From: a virus
IMG/VR virus record: IMGVR_UViG_3300008120_000016
Span: 60,720-124,719 of that record
Direction: 5' to 3' (one strand)
DNA: 64,000 nt
The position numbers and the translations under genes were made by a program. The notes beneath the pieces were generated by a model. The model saw nothing but the letters and a program-made list of their open reading frames with translations, did no database searches and was not told the DNA's origin. Shown here in pieces: positions 29,845 through 38,829 of the stretch. The number at the start of each line of letters is the position of its first letter. Position 1 is the stretch's first letter.

Positions 29845-32800
29845 TATCTAGGTGATTGAAGAATTTTTTGATTAGATATTTTAAACAAATATTTATTTTG
29901 TCCACTTTTTACTTTTCTTAAAAATATTCTATTTACATTATGTCTAAATTTCTTTCTTTCTAATGCAGCTTTTGAATAATTTACATAAGCAGGGTTAATA
30001 TTAAATTTATAACCATTTGGTTCAATATTTAACATAGGAAGATTAACTGATGCAAATTCCCCTCTGTCTTTTGTAATATCCCAAAACTGATTAAACCTAT
30101 ATTTATTCTCTTCTTTAGAATATTGTATCTTAATTGTGTTTGCTCCAATTTGCGGATAACTTAACAAATTTACAGCATCATTCTTAGATTTAAGTACAAG
30201 TTCTAAAATTCCTGAAATTTGTTCAGAATTATAAATCATAGCTTGATCAAAATTTTCATCAAGAATATGAAACTTATCTCTACAATTATTATACATTGTA
30301 TACACTTCCAACAAATATTCTAAGTTTCTCATAGAGTTTACTTGTTGCCCAGTGGCTGATACAAACTCTACTTCAAAAGGATAATCAACACCATAAAAGT
30401 TACAATAACTATTACATACTACATTATGTTTCCAAATACTATTATCCTTAACCGACAAAAAATGATTCTTACCTGGAATCAAAAATGTTGGAATCCAATC
30501 ATGAAAACTTACCCATGATTTAGATTTAGGATCATAGCTTATTGTCCAACTTGCATCTTCAAAATAATCTTTATCGTCAAAGTTTATTTTAACACCACCA
30601 GCTGTAAACATATTACCATCTGAATCAAAAGTAAATGTTTGAAACTTTGGCTTATAATCCTTTTTAGTAATATACAAAATTTCGTTGGTATTATCATAAA
30701 TACATTGAACTCCTACACCTTTTACTGGATTATCATACAAGGGATAATTTGGATATTGCAGTAATAGCTGAGAAGGTAAATATCTAGAAAACCACCATTT
30801 TAAACCACCATTTGATATTTCATTTAATTGACCTGTATATTGAAATACCTTTCCTTGATTTTGACTTACATAGAATAAACCGTGAAGTGTATTTACAGAA
30901 CTAAATCTACTTTGGTTTGATCCATACTCATATGATGCGTCTGTATTTACAATAGCTTGCATAGGTTGTTGAAATAAACCTCCGTCTCCTATTGTTAACT
31001 TAGCACCAGTACCATCTACCTTTAATTCTTCCAATCCCATAAATTGTAGTGGACTTTGGTAAGCCATCATAAAAAATCCATTATAAAAATTACCTGATTT
31101 AATTATATCAGATCTAAACATTGCAGCAAGCTCCGTAAACCTTGTAGGATCGTAATGTCTTTTTGCTATTTCTTCATCCCAATCTCTGTAAGCACAGTTT
31201 ACTTCACTTTCAATAAAAAATTCTCTTACACCAGAATTAAAAAGATAAAAGAAACCTCTAGATACATAAAATGCGTTTAAAAAACCACCATTTTGTCTAG
31301 CATCTAATGATCTAAAAGTTGAAGGTTGCTGCAATAAATGCAATTTTACAATACTACTATTTATCCAATGTCTGGGATATGGTATATTTATATACAGCGT
31401 ATAATCATATTCGGTTTCATCGGGCTCACCCATTAACCAAGTAGTAAAGAAAAACATTGTGTTTTTCTCAGTAAATCTTGATACATATATATCTCCACCA
31501 AATAAAACTTCTGTTGATTCTCTAAGAAGAGTAGAAGTTCTTATAGGATTAATACACGTATCTATTGGCAATTGTTTTATAGATTCTAATTGCCCATACT
31601 GAGTTGCTAAATTTATTTTTAAAGCAGCATGGTGTGCAGAAATGGTGCTACCAGGTGCTTCACTAAATATCCAACGACTATTATCTATTGTAAGAGGATC
31701 CTCAATATTTGCAGCACTATTATCTATAGCTACAATAGCAAATTTGCTTCTATATAAATTATTAACTTGTAAAACTTCTACAGGATTTTGTTTAGTAAAA
31801 TATTGTATGTGAGGAGAAATGTATGCTGCTTGATCAATTCTTCTTCTTCTATTTCCTAATCTTGAAGGAACTGTTCTATTATAAAATCCTGATGATATAA
31901 ATTGTGAACAATATTGAATTCGTGGAACCAAGTATCTAAAGATTTGCATAACCTTTTCAGATTGTACTTCTGTAAAGTAAGCAGCTAATAAAAATAAAGC
32001 TCCTGTAATAACTACCCATAAAGCTAATCTTAATGCATATTCAATCCATCCTAAAACTGTTGCCCATAAGTTTGCAACACCACCACCTGCAGGAGGAAGA
32101 GGAGGTGGTTGTAGTGGAGGAAACGTAAATGCAATTGGTAAATCCTCAGTACCTGTAAACTCAAGTCCTTGGGCTATTATATTAACACCAGCAACAGCAC
32201 CAACTATATCAGAAATAAATTTAACAAAGTTTGCTAAAACTTTAAATCTTGGATGTCTATAAGGAGTTTCAAAAAATCCACTAACGTTACCAACATACTC
32301 ATTGTATATTTTTAATTCACTAACGTTTAAAAACGGATTACTAAACGTAACATCTGGACTATGAAATGAGAATATATCTTTACGATATGAACTCATTTTA
32401 CTATAGTTAACATTACCATTAGAGTCTCCATTAGTACCATTTACAAGATCAGTTGTTAAATAAGGATCTGGTCTTAAATCATTATAAGGATAATTTTGAA
32501 AAAGTCCTCTTTGAGTATTACCCGGTATAGGATAATCTCTCATATTGCAAATAATACCCTTTGCAATAATTGATTTGTTTCCTTCACGAGATCCTCTTAA
32601 TATTTGATAGCCTACAATAGATTCAATAGGATTTCCATTGTTATCAAGTGGTGCAGCAATATTTTCAAAAGCTACACCTAACAAAACAAGTTTGGTACCT
32701 CCAGGTACACCTGGACCACCTGTGTCAAAAGTTGCTGGAAAATTATCAACTGTTTCATCAGGCATCTTATGGTGACGAATTTTTTTACCACATAAGTTAC

Positions 32801-34199
32801 CCCAAACAGTAGGATTATTATCTGGATAGTATTCTTCACTTTCCCAAAAAGCCATTCTACCAGAAGCAATTATTCTTCCACCTTCTAAATAAGAAGGGCT
32901 AGATTGAATGTTTGAATCAACAATGGCTGTATTTTTAACTTGCCAAACTTTTCTTGAAAATGCAGATGGTCCTGTTGTTTCGAATGCATCGTTTACTATA
33001 CCTGTAATATTTGCTTCATCACCAGATAAAGGAGCTCTGCCGGGTATATGATACGATTCACTAAGTTCACCTGTATTATAAACAAATCGAATAAAGAAGG
33101 AATATACCTCATCTCTTAAATATCCAGTTTTATTATTACCTTTTTCATAATAATCATTAGGATATTGAACAGCTACCCACTTTGCTCTAATTTGATTTGC
33201 TAATGGTTGATAATTAAATTTAAACTTACTATATGTACCTACTCTTAATAAATAATTATTTATAGAGTACATAGCATCACTTTTTTCTATTGCCTCAGAT
33301 CTAAATACTATATCAGCCACACTAACATTAACAAACTCTAAATTCCATCTATCAACGTGTATTATACCTTGTGAAGTTGAATAATAACCAATTCTTTTAG
33401 CAACTGTTTGAGCATTAACATTAGACAATATTACAAGTTCAAATTCGTCAAAATCTCTATCAATATCAGTAACAATAATTTCTAAAGAGCCATTTACATT
33501 ATCATGTGACCATATTGGTTGTACAGCTGTTAATCCAATATAATCTGTAACTTTTACCTGATTAACTGTGTATGCAATACATGCTTGATATGACCCATTC
33601 GGAAGTGTTCCAGGAACCTTACCTTTTTTAATTGTAAGACAAGGATGTGTAATTAATGGAGCAAGTCTAAGAGATTCACAGTTTACAGTATTTAGATAAT
33701 TTCTTACTCTGCAATTATTAACATATGTGTCTACATAGTTAAAGTATTGCTGAACATTGTCTATATCAATTACTCTTGTTGGATTGCGACCATCATCCCA
33801 ATACACTAATCTTTCACAATCATATCTTCTTCTAAATACACCTGTGATTAAATTACTTTTTCTAAAATTTAAACATTTACTATTCAGTTGTTTTTGATAT
33901 GTACATGCTGATTCATCAAATATTCCTATTTCAGAATCAAGATCATCTGTAGTAAATACAGCCCATTGGTCATCACCTAAGTGAACAGTTCCAATAAGAG
34001 TATATGGAAGATTGACACAATTAATATTCGAGGGTTCATTACCAATTATACCCACTTGTCCATCATGAGAATTATTTACAGCGTTACGTGCATGGGTATA
34101 TTGTCCCTCTCCTACAAAGGTTTCATTATAATCTTTCAACATACCTTTATTAAAGGTATTTGTTGTAGCTTGTGGATTACCTTGTTGATTCTCAGCCAT
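29844..34199 (-). CDS. Tail muzzle protein (P22 gp10-like stabilisation protein)
   Basis: At 1451 aa, its length, position after the ring proteins, and N-terminal pattern (NTFNKGMLKDYNETFVGEG, then a segment beginning DGQVGIIGNEPSNI) match the crAss-like 'stabilisation' or muzzle protein that closes the distal tail barrel. Most of it is beta-rich. Near residues 685-745 a poly-Pro stretch (PPLQPPPLPP) is followed by a strongly hydrophobic helix (WVVITGALFLLAAYF), which could insert in membrane. An upstream helix (IVGAVAGVNII) is also hydrophobic. The start overlaps the HExxH gene by 8 bases, and the stop overlaps the next start (TAATG). The muzzle role is established for the family; membrane insertion is my inference. 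Confidence 0.82.
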   Translation of the reverse strand: MAENQQGNPQATTNTFNKGMLKDYNETFVGEGQYTHARNAVNNSHDGQVGIIGNEPSNINCVNLPYTLIGTVHLGDDQWAVFTTDDLDSEIGIFDESACTYQKQLNSKCLNFRKSNLITGVFRRRYDCERLVYWDDGRNPTRVIDIDNVQQYFNYVDTYVNNCRVRNYLNTVNCESLRLAPLITHPCLTIKKGKVPGTLPNGSYQACIAYTVNQVKVTDYIGLTAVQPIWSHDNVNGSLEIIVTDIDRDFDEFELVILSNVNAQTVAKRIGYYSTSQGIIHVDRWNLEFVNVSVADIVFRSEAIEKSDAMYSINNYLLRVGTYSKFKFNYQPLANQIRAKWVAVQYPNDYYEKGNNKTGYLRDEVYSFFIRFVYNTGELSESYHIPGRAPLSGDEANITGIVNDAFETTGPSAFSRKVWQVKNTAIVDSNIQSSPSYLEGGRIIASGRMAFWESEEYYPDNNPTVWGNLCGKKIRHHKMPDETVDNFPATFDTGGPGVPGGTKLVLLGVAFENIAAPLDNNGNPIESIVGYQILRGSREGNKSIIAKGIICNMRDYPIPGNTQRGLFQNYPYNDLRPDPYLTTDLVNGTNGDSNGNVNYSKMSSYRKDIFSFHSPDVTFSNPFLNVSELKIYNEYVGNVSGFFETPYRHPRFKVLANFVKFISDIVGAVAGVNIIAQGLEFTGTEDLPIAFTFPPLQPPPLPPAGGGVANLWATVLGWIEYALRLALWVVITGALFLLAAYFTEVQSEKVMQIFRYLVPRIQYCSQFISSGFYNRTVPSRLGNRRRRIDQAAYISPHIQYFTKQNPVEVLQVNNLYRSKFAIVAIDNSAANIEDPLTIDNSRWIFSEAPGSTISAHHAALKINLATQYGQLESIKQLPIDTCINPIRTSTLLRESTEVLFGGDIYVSRFTEKNTMFFFTTWLMGEPDETEYDYTLYINIPYPRHWINSSIVKLHLLQQPSTFRSLDARQNGGFLNAFYVSRGFFYLFNSGVREFFIESEVNCAYRDWDEEIAKRHYDPTRFTELAAMFRSDIIKSGNFYNGFFMMAYQSPLQFMGLEELKVDGTGAKLTIGDGGLFQQPMQAIVNTDASYEYGSNQSRFSSVNTLHGLFYVSQNQGKVFQYTGQLNEISNGGLKWWFSRYLPSQLLLQYPNYPLYDNPVKGVGVQCIYDNTNEILYITKKDYKPKFQTFTFDSDGNMFTAGGVKINFDDKDYFEDASWTISYDPKSKSWVSFHDWIPTFLIPGKNHFLSVKDNSIWKHNVVCNSYCNFYGVDYPFEVEFVSATGQQVNSMRNLEYLLEVYTMYNNCRDKFHILDENFDQAMIYNSEQISGILELVLKSKNDAVNLLSYPQIGANTIKIQYSKEENKYRFNQFWDITKDRGEFASVNLPMLNIEPNGYKFNINPAYVNYSKAALERKKFRHNVNRIFLRKVKSGQNKYLFKISNQKILQSPR

Positions 34200-34554
34200 G
34201 TTTGATAAATAACTTCTTTTTATCTATAAACTTATAAATAACACCGGTTAAATGACCACATAACCAAGCTTGTGCCTCTTCATCTGATATTCCTCTGTCT
34301 TCAGTAACTCTTACAACAGCGTGATATACTTCATGAGCTATTGTGTTATGTGATAAATATTTACTATCTATTATTAAATAATACTTGTCAATATCCGGAG
34401 AAACTAATATACCTTCACTTTCTCCATCATCTTCTGAGTTTTTTAGTTTATATTTTTTGTCAAGTTTTTTTACAGAAGCATTTAATTGATCTGTAATTGA
34501 AAAAACTACACTACAATTATACGTTTCTAATTTTATGGTTAATGATATTTTCAT
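34192..34554 (-). CDS. Small HExxH zinc metallopeptidase-like protein
   Basis: This 120-aa protein has the motif HEVYHAV at about residues 78-84. A downstream acidic helix (ISDEEAQAWLCGHLTG) could supply the third ligand (Glu), as in gluzincins. It lies between a ring protein (TAATG overlap at 34554) and the muzzle gene (8-base overlap), so it is tightly coupled to tail assembly. It could process a tail or cargo protein, or be a structural relic of a peptidase. Function is inferred from the motif. Confidence 0.65.
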   Translation of the reverse strand: MKISLTIKLETYNCSVVFSITDQLNASVKKLDKKYKLKNSEDDGESEGILVSPDIDKYYLIIDSKYLSHNTIAHEVYHAVVRVTEDRGISDEEAQAWLCGHLTGVIYKFIDKKKLFIKHG

Positions 34555-35417
34555 TAATAACCGTCTTGAGTTTTAAACATGTTATAGTATTTGTGATAAA
34601 TACCTTTTCGGTTTAATTCCCAATTTTTCTTCAGCTCAGAGAAATTAGGAGTATTAACAATTGACAATGCGTTATTTCTAGCTACTCGTAATCTTTGCTC
34701 AACTAATTGCATTTTTTGCCCTACGTCTTCTCCATTGATATATAAGTTTTCTAAAAGACGTTGTTTAATAGCATACTCATAATATTCATTAATCATTGGA
34801 TGATCAAGAACTAAAAGATTTCCTTCATCATCTTCTAATGCTCCTTGATATGAAATAAATATTTTACCATTATCTATATTAGTATAAATAAATCCATTTT
34901 TAATGTACCCAATATTACCTGACTGAGTATCATCTAAAGCATCGCATTTTCCAGAACTGGTAGCAATTTTAATTCTATCAAAAGTTTCATATATCCTTGT
35001 TTCAGTTTTTCTTTTTTCTACAACCTGTACGTATATCTTTTCTCCATTTTGACACTCTTGTACATATGTAGCTTCACATTCACATTCAGTGTTACATCCA
35101 CATTTAGGACAATGATCCATTATAACATTTTCGGTTTCTCTACCAGCATTTGCTCTATACGTTACTTTATAAGTAGAGCACATATAAGCATAGTTTAAAA
35201 CATAAAAATCATCTGGTAATTTTACCTTTCGTTTTTCAACTTCAAGAAGTTTCTCTTTAGTTCCGTGAATTCTTAATCCTAAATCATAATTTATTTTTTG
35301 AGCTATTTTAATTAACTGAGAAGGTTCAATTAAACCTTCATTATTATACATTGTAAAGTCTATGCTAACCTCGCCTAAAAGGTCATTAAAAGTTCTATAT
35401 TGTAACTCAGTGTTCAT
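34554..35417 (-). CDS. Tail ring/adaptor protein with Cys cluster
   Basis: This 287-aa protein belongs by position and pattern to the crAss-like ring (tail barrel) proteins. The N-terminus (FNDLLGEVSIDF) and C-terminal helices (YEYAIKQRLLENLYINGED, then QRLRVARNNAL) are typical of gp4/gp11-like connector proteins. Near residues 100-125 it has HCPKCGC and CECE, a compact Cys/His cluster that could bind zinc or form disulfides. It shares one-base TAATG overlaps with both neighbours, implying coupled translation at fixed ratio. Which ring position it fills cannot be decided from sequence alone. Confidence 0.7.
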   Translation of the reverse strand: MNTELQYRTFNDLLGEVSIDFTMYNNEGLIEPSQLIKIAQKINYDLGLRIHGTKEKLLEVEKRKVKLPDDFYVLNYAYMCSTYKVTYRANAGRETENVIMDHCPKCGCNTECECEATYVQECQNGEKIYVQVVEKRKTETRIYETFDRIKIATSSGKCDALDDTQSGNIGYIKNGFIYTNIDNGKIFISYQGALEDDEGNLLVLDHPMINEYYEYAIKQRLLENLYINGEDVGQKMQLVEQRLRVARNNALSIVNTPNFSELKKNWELNRKGIYHKYYNMFKTQDGY

Positions 35418-36091
35418 TATCTAGCTATATTTTGTTTATCAATTGCAGTATCAACCGGTACTTGATACATTCCTAATAAATCTTTTACAACATAACCTTC
35501 TAACTCTGCTAATAAATAATCCGGTACATTGAAAGATTGATCATGCTTGACTAAACATTCATCTTCTTCACAAGTCCATTTACTTATGTCATCTTCAAAT
35601 ATTCCTTCTATACGTATAGCGTCCCATTCTAAATTTGGAAAATATAAGTAGTCATTTAAATACCAATAGTATTTTGTTTTGTTATATTTAAAATTTTTAG
35701 AATTTGCTACATGTATATAACTGCTTGGAAGAATTGGTTGCAATTCTTCAGATGCATCTAATGAACTTACAGTTCTAATCAATGGTCCAAAATACCCCTG
35801 TAAAAAAACAGGAAGCTTTTCTTTTGTACGTTTAATAGTACAATCTGATTTAATACCAGTACAACACGCTTCAACTTTATCAATTTCAATTAATTCTACA
35901 AAATCCATTGTTTGAATTACGGCAGAAAAAGCCATTAATTTACTTTTAGAATCTTCACGTTTCATTAAAAACTTTGCATTTTTTAATACAAACGTGTAAA
36001 TCATTCTATCAGTTAAAAGAGCATCTTGCTTATCTCCTTTTACTTGACTTCTTATTCTTGAAACAATTTCTCCAATAGTATTTTTAGCCAT
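35417..36091 (-). CDS. Tail ring/adaptor protein
   Basis: This 224-aa protein starts MAKNTIGEIVSRIRS and includes LLTDRMIYTFVLKNAKFLM, which resembles the N-terminal helix region of P22-gp4-type head-tail connectors. A beta-rich middle and a C-terminal helix (VPDYLLAELEGYVVKDLLG) follow. Several Cys are spread through it (EACC, WTCEEDECL). It precedes the second ring gene with a TAATG overlap and follows the conserved 194-aa gene by one base. Assigned as a ring protein of the tail barrel by synteny with crAss-like tail modules. Confidence 0.68.
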   Translation of the reverse strand: MAKNTIGEIVSRIRSQVKGDKQDALLTDRMIYTFVLKNAKFLMKREDSKSKLMAFSAVIQTMDFVELIEIDKVEACCTGIKSDCTIKRTKEKLPVFLQGYFGPLIRTVSSLDASEELQPILPSSYIHVANSKNFKYNKTKYYWYLNDYLYFPNLEWDAIRIEGIFEDDISKWTCEEDECLVKHDQSFNVPDYLLAELEGYVVKDLLGMYQVPVDTAIDKQNIAR

Positions 36092-36092
36092 T

Positions 36093-36677
36093 TTAGTCTA
36101 AATTAAATTCATCATAGTTTTCAAGTAATAAACCTAATTCTTCTTGCTTTGATTGTTTAAATTTTTCAATTCTAAACAATCTACTTATTTTAAGTTTGTT
36201 ATCAACCATAACATATTTTTTCCACTCAAGAGGGTATGTTTTTGCCACTGTTCTTTTAAAATCTCTTACTCCAGTAAAACCCCATAAGTCATGATTCTTA
36301 AACCTATATTTAGTTTCAAAGTTGGTATAAAATATTTTTGCAGTGTATTGATCAGATTCCCAATTTTGATTCTGAACTTTAACTCCATAATATTCTGACT
36401 TTTTATAGTTTGTATTGTCCCATTTCTTTTTTGGACAAGTTCCTATAAAAAGATACCCAAGCTGCTCTGGTAATTGAACTCCGTCACGTTCATTAATTAC
36501 ATTTTTCCATATCTTACCATTAAACAGATTAATTATATTTTTAAACGTTTTTAACGTTAAAGACGCATACCTAGGATTTTTCATTACAAAATCATTGTAA
36601 GCATCAACGTTAGTTAAGTTTAATTTTTTTGGTCTAAACCTCGGACCATTTAAATTTGGTTTTTTATATTTTTTCAC
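36093..36677 (-). CDS. Conserved basic tail-module protein (GTG start)
   Basis: This 194-aa, Lys-rich protein starts with GTG at 36677. A basic N-terminal tail (residues 1-20) is followed by a region rich in aromatic residues (GYLFIGTCPKKKWDNTNYKKSEYYGV, broken by short loops). It is placed at the head of the ring-ring-protease-muzzle run, one base before the next gene. A terminator-like element lies upstream (36700-36730), so it may be the first gene of the tail-barrel transcript. I do not recognise a domain. A structural or nucleic-acid-binding role is possible from its charge. Confidence 0.6.
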   Translation of the reverse strand: MKKYKKPNLNGPRFRPKKLNLTNVDAYNDFVMKNPRYASLTLKTFKNIINLFNGKIWKNVINERDGVQLPEQLGYLFIGTCPKKKWDNTNYKKSEYYGVKVQNQNWESDQYTAKIFYTNFETKYRFKNHDLWGFTGVRDFKRTVAKTYPLEWKKYVMVDNKLKISRLFRIEKFKQSKQEELGLLLENYDEFNLD

Positions 36678-36699
36678 AACTTCTATATTATTAATTTAC

Positions 36700-36730
36700 A
36701 AAAAATCTTTGAAGTTTCCTACTTAAACTT
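36700..36730 (-). terminator. Terminator-like hairpin, second copy
   Basis: On the minus strand AAGTTT-loop-AAACTT is followed by CAAAGA and T6. The 18-base tail is identical to that at 18969-18952. The stem begins at the stop codon of the phosphoesterase gene. Confidence 0.5.
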
Positions 36731-37935
36731 TAAATGTTTACATTATAAGTAAACTCGGATGTTTTACCTTTTTCTACATCATGTACTTCCATAACAGCTT
36801 GACGCTTTGACCCAATATACTTATTATGATAATGCCAATAATCAGTTGAACAAAGGCTAGGAAGATGTTTAATAGCAAACCCATTGGTTTCATTTTCGCT
36901 GACATATTCTGTTGTTTTTTTAGAATGGAAATGTCCAGTGTAACATGTACGATATTTAGTTCTGCCCCAAAGTTCAGGATATTCTGTAGCATATACAAGT
37001 GGAGTATTCTTTTTATTTACATCTCCGTGTTCAAACGCAAAAAAGTTATGACCATAAACTACAACTTTTCTTTCTGAGTATTCAACATCAAAATAGATCG
37101 AATAGTCTTCTTTGTCAAAACATTTTGAAAGAGCATGAGCTAAATGAAAAGAACTAAGTCGGTCGTGATTACCAGGAACATATACAACATGTAAGTTTTC
37201 ACAAAATTGTTTAAGATAACATACAGACCAATATAGTGCATCAAATGCTTGTTTATAAGCTTGATGTGCTAACATACTATTATTTATAGGAGTTCCAGAT
37301 GTAGTAGTTCCATTAAACGTATCCATATTTAAAACATCTCCACCAATAACGTAAACAATTTTGTTTAGTTTGTGTGACATGTAAGCTCTATGTACAAGAT
37401 CTTTTACTGCTGTTTTAAAATTATCTACTATATCATCATTGTATTCTTTACCAAAATGCAAATCCTGTATTGACAAAATACCAACAGTATCATTTTCAAA
37501 TTTATTATTGATATATATCTCACCACTAAGAGGTTGATATTCAGGCTCAAAATTGGCTATTACTTCAGCTAGTATATCTTTTTCATCTTTTCTTATAGCA
37601 GTGACAAAAGCTGACACATGCCAACCATCATGTTTTTGTTTGTTCCAGTAATTACTAAGCTTCCATTTAGTAGTATCTATTTTAAGAAGCTGAATTATTT
37701 CTTCAGCAGTTTTTGGTTCTATAGAAAATATCCCCATTATTTCAGCTTCACCTTTAGCAACATTTTCTTTAACTTCAACAACTCTATCTTTAATTATTGG
37801 TTCTGGATAAGATTCTGTTAATACTTTTTGTTTAATTTCTTTATACTTTTTAATAGGGATTCCAAGTCTTACTGAACAATAGTAATCAGATTTTTTCCAC
37901 CTTATGGAATTTTTAACTTGATCATAAATATTCAT
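36730..37935 (-). CDS. Calcineurin-like metallophosphoesterase
   Basis: From ATG 37935 this is 401 aa. Residues from about 155 carry the full metallophosphoesterase motif series: DLHFGKEY (DxH), GGDVLNMD (GDxxN-like), VPGNHDRL (GNHD/E), YGHNFFAFEHGD and TGHFHS (GHxH). These bind two metals and hydrolyse phosphoester bonds. The N-terminal 140 residues are helical and Lys-rich (RWKKSDYYCSVRLG), possibly nucleic-acid binding. An in-frame TTG at 37977 was rejected because it lies inside the upstream terminator. The gene is bracketed by terminator-like hairpins on both sides, so it forms its own unit within the virion genes. Substrate unknown; a nuclease, nucleotide or sugar-phosphate target are all possible. 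Confidence 0.83.
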   Translation of the reverse strand: MNIYDQVKNSIRWKKSDYYCSVRLGIPIKKYKEIKQKVLTESYPEPIIKDRVVEVKENVAKGEAEIMGIFSIEPKTAEEIIQLLKIDTTKWKLSNYWNKQKHDGWHVSAFVTAIRKDEKDILAEVIANFEPEYQPLSGEIYINNKFENDTVGILSIQDLHFGKEYNDDIVDNFKTAVKDLVHRAYMSHKLNKIVYVIGGDVLNMDTFNGTTTSGTPINNSMLAHQAYKQAFDALYWSVCYLKQFCENLHVVYVPGNHDRLSSFHLAHALSKCFDKEDYSIYFDVEYSERKVVVYGHNFFAFEHGDVNKKNTPLVYATEYPELWGRTKYRTCYTGHFHSKKTTEYVSENETNGFAIKHLPSLCSTDYWHYHNKYIGSKRQAVMEVHDVEKGKTSEFTYNVNI

Positions 37936-37960
37936 ATGGCATATATTATTTAATTTGTAT

Positions 37961-37995
37961 AAAAAATAGAGCCCCAACGTAGAAACGTCAGGGCT
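37961..37995 (-). terminator. Strong intrinsic terminator after the sugar cassette
   Basis: Minus-strand AGCCCTGACGT-TTCT-ACGTTGGGGCT forms an 11-bp stem (two G-T pairs) with a tetraloop at 37995-37970. CTA and a T6 run at 37966-37961 follow. It closes the glycosyltransferase/FkbM transcript. Confidence 0.85.
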
Positions 37996-38001
37996 GTGTT
38001 T

Positions 38002-38028
38002 GTCAGGATTAAACCAACAAAACCTGAC
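38002..38028. other. Secondary inverted repeat
   Basis: GTCAGG and CCTGAC flank a 15-base loop between the last cassette gene and the main terminator. It may be an accessory stem or RNA 3'-end structure. No T-run follows, so it is unlikely to terminate by itself. Confidence 0.4.
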
Positions 38029-38043
38029 TTATATTATTTATAA

Positions 38044-38829
38044 TTATTCTTTGCATGGTCTAGCTAAATGCTTATATCCCAAAAAATCAACATACTTTCT
38101 AGTATCCGGAACACTCCAATATTCACCTAAAAAACTCATGTTTTTTTCATAGTGTCCCATATCTCTGTTAGTATAAATATGATGCAAGTGTAATAATTCA
38201 GCATCAATTCTATATTTTTTTAAATTAAGTGCAGAACATTTGTGAGCAAACGCATCATCTTCAGCCCCCCATCCTTTAAATCTTTCATCATACCCACCAA
38301 TACAATAAAAATTTTTAGCACTTAAAATATTTACACCACCGTGTATATTAACAATATACTCTAATTTTCTGGTTTTTTCGTTATTTCCTGTATTAATATC
38401 TTCATTATTTACAAAGTTTTTTGTCTCATCTTCTGACATATAATACATTGCATCTTTAAAAGGTAGAACAAAATAGTCGTCAAAATACTCATAGTATTCT
38501 TCAATGTTTTCAAGTACTTTTTTTTCTATTAAACAATCAGCATCTCCAAATATTATGTAGTCAGCACAAAAAGATGATTGACTTATATTGTAACCTATAT
38601 TAAACAAAAAACCTCTGTTAAAATGATCATCGTTTGTGTTAACTTTAAAATGTTTATGATAACAACCTGATACCTCACTCATATCAGTTTTTGAATCTTG
38701 CTCTACAATTATAATCTTACAATCTTTTAAAAATCTATTATAATACTTGATAGTATAAAATAAATTTCTTTTTCTATCAGGTGTAGAATACCTAAAAGGT
38801 ATAACAACACATATTTGTTTTTTATCCAT
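38044..38829 (-). CDS. Glycosyltransferase, GT-A fold, galactosyltransferase-like
   Basis: This 261-aa enzyme shows VIPFR, FNRGFLFNIGY, GDADCL (DxD metal/nucleotide-sugar site, near residue 95) and then GGYDERFKGWGAEDDAFA near 180-197. The last motif matches the C-terminal acceptor/catalytic region of beta-1,4-galactosyltransferase-like (GT7/Glyco_transf_7C) enzymes. The predicted reaction is transfer of a hexose or N-acetylhexosamine from UDP-sugar to an acceptor in the cytoplasm. It is last in the four-gene cassette, immediately after the FkbM gene (TAA directly followed by ATG), and is followed by a strong terminator. Acceptor unknown; the Thr-rich adhesins upstream are candidates. Confidence 0.82.
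   Translation of the reverse strand: MDKKQICVVIPFRYSTPDRKRNLFYTIKYYNRFLKDCKIIIVEQDSKTDMSEVSGCYHKHFKVNTNDDHFNRGFLFNIGYNISQSSFCADYIIFGDADCLIEKKVLENIEEYYEYFDDYFVLPFKDAMYYMSEDETKNFVNNEDINTGNNEKTRKLEYIVNIHGGVNILSAKNFYCIGGYDERFKGWGAEDDAFAHKCSALNLKKYRIDAELLHLHHIYTNRDMGHYEKNMSFLGEYWSVPDTRKYVDFLGYKHLARPCKE

Noticed and set aside
37936-37977. TTG start 14 codons upstream for the phosphoesterase
   Set aside because: It falls in the strong terminator hairpin and would translate through it; ATG 37935 is better.
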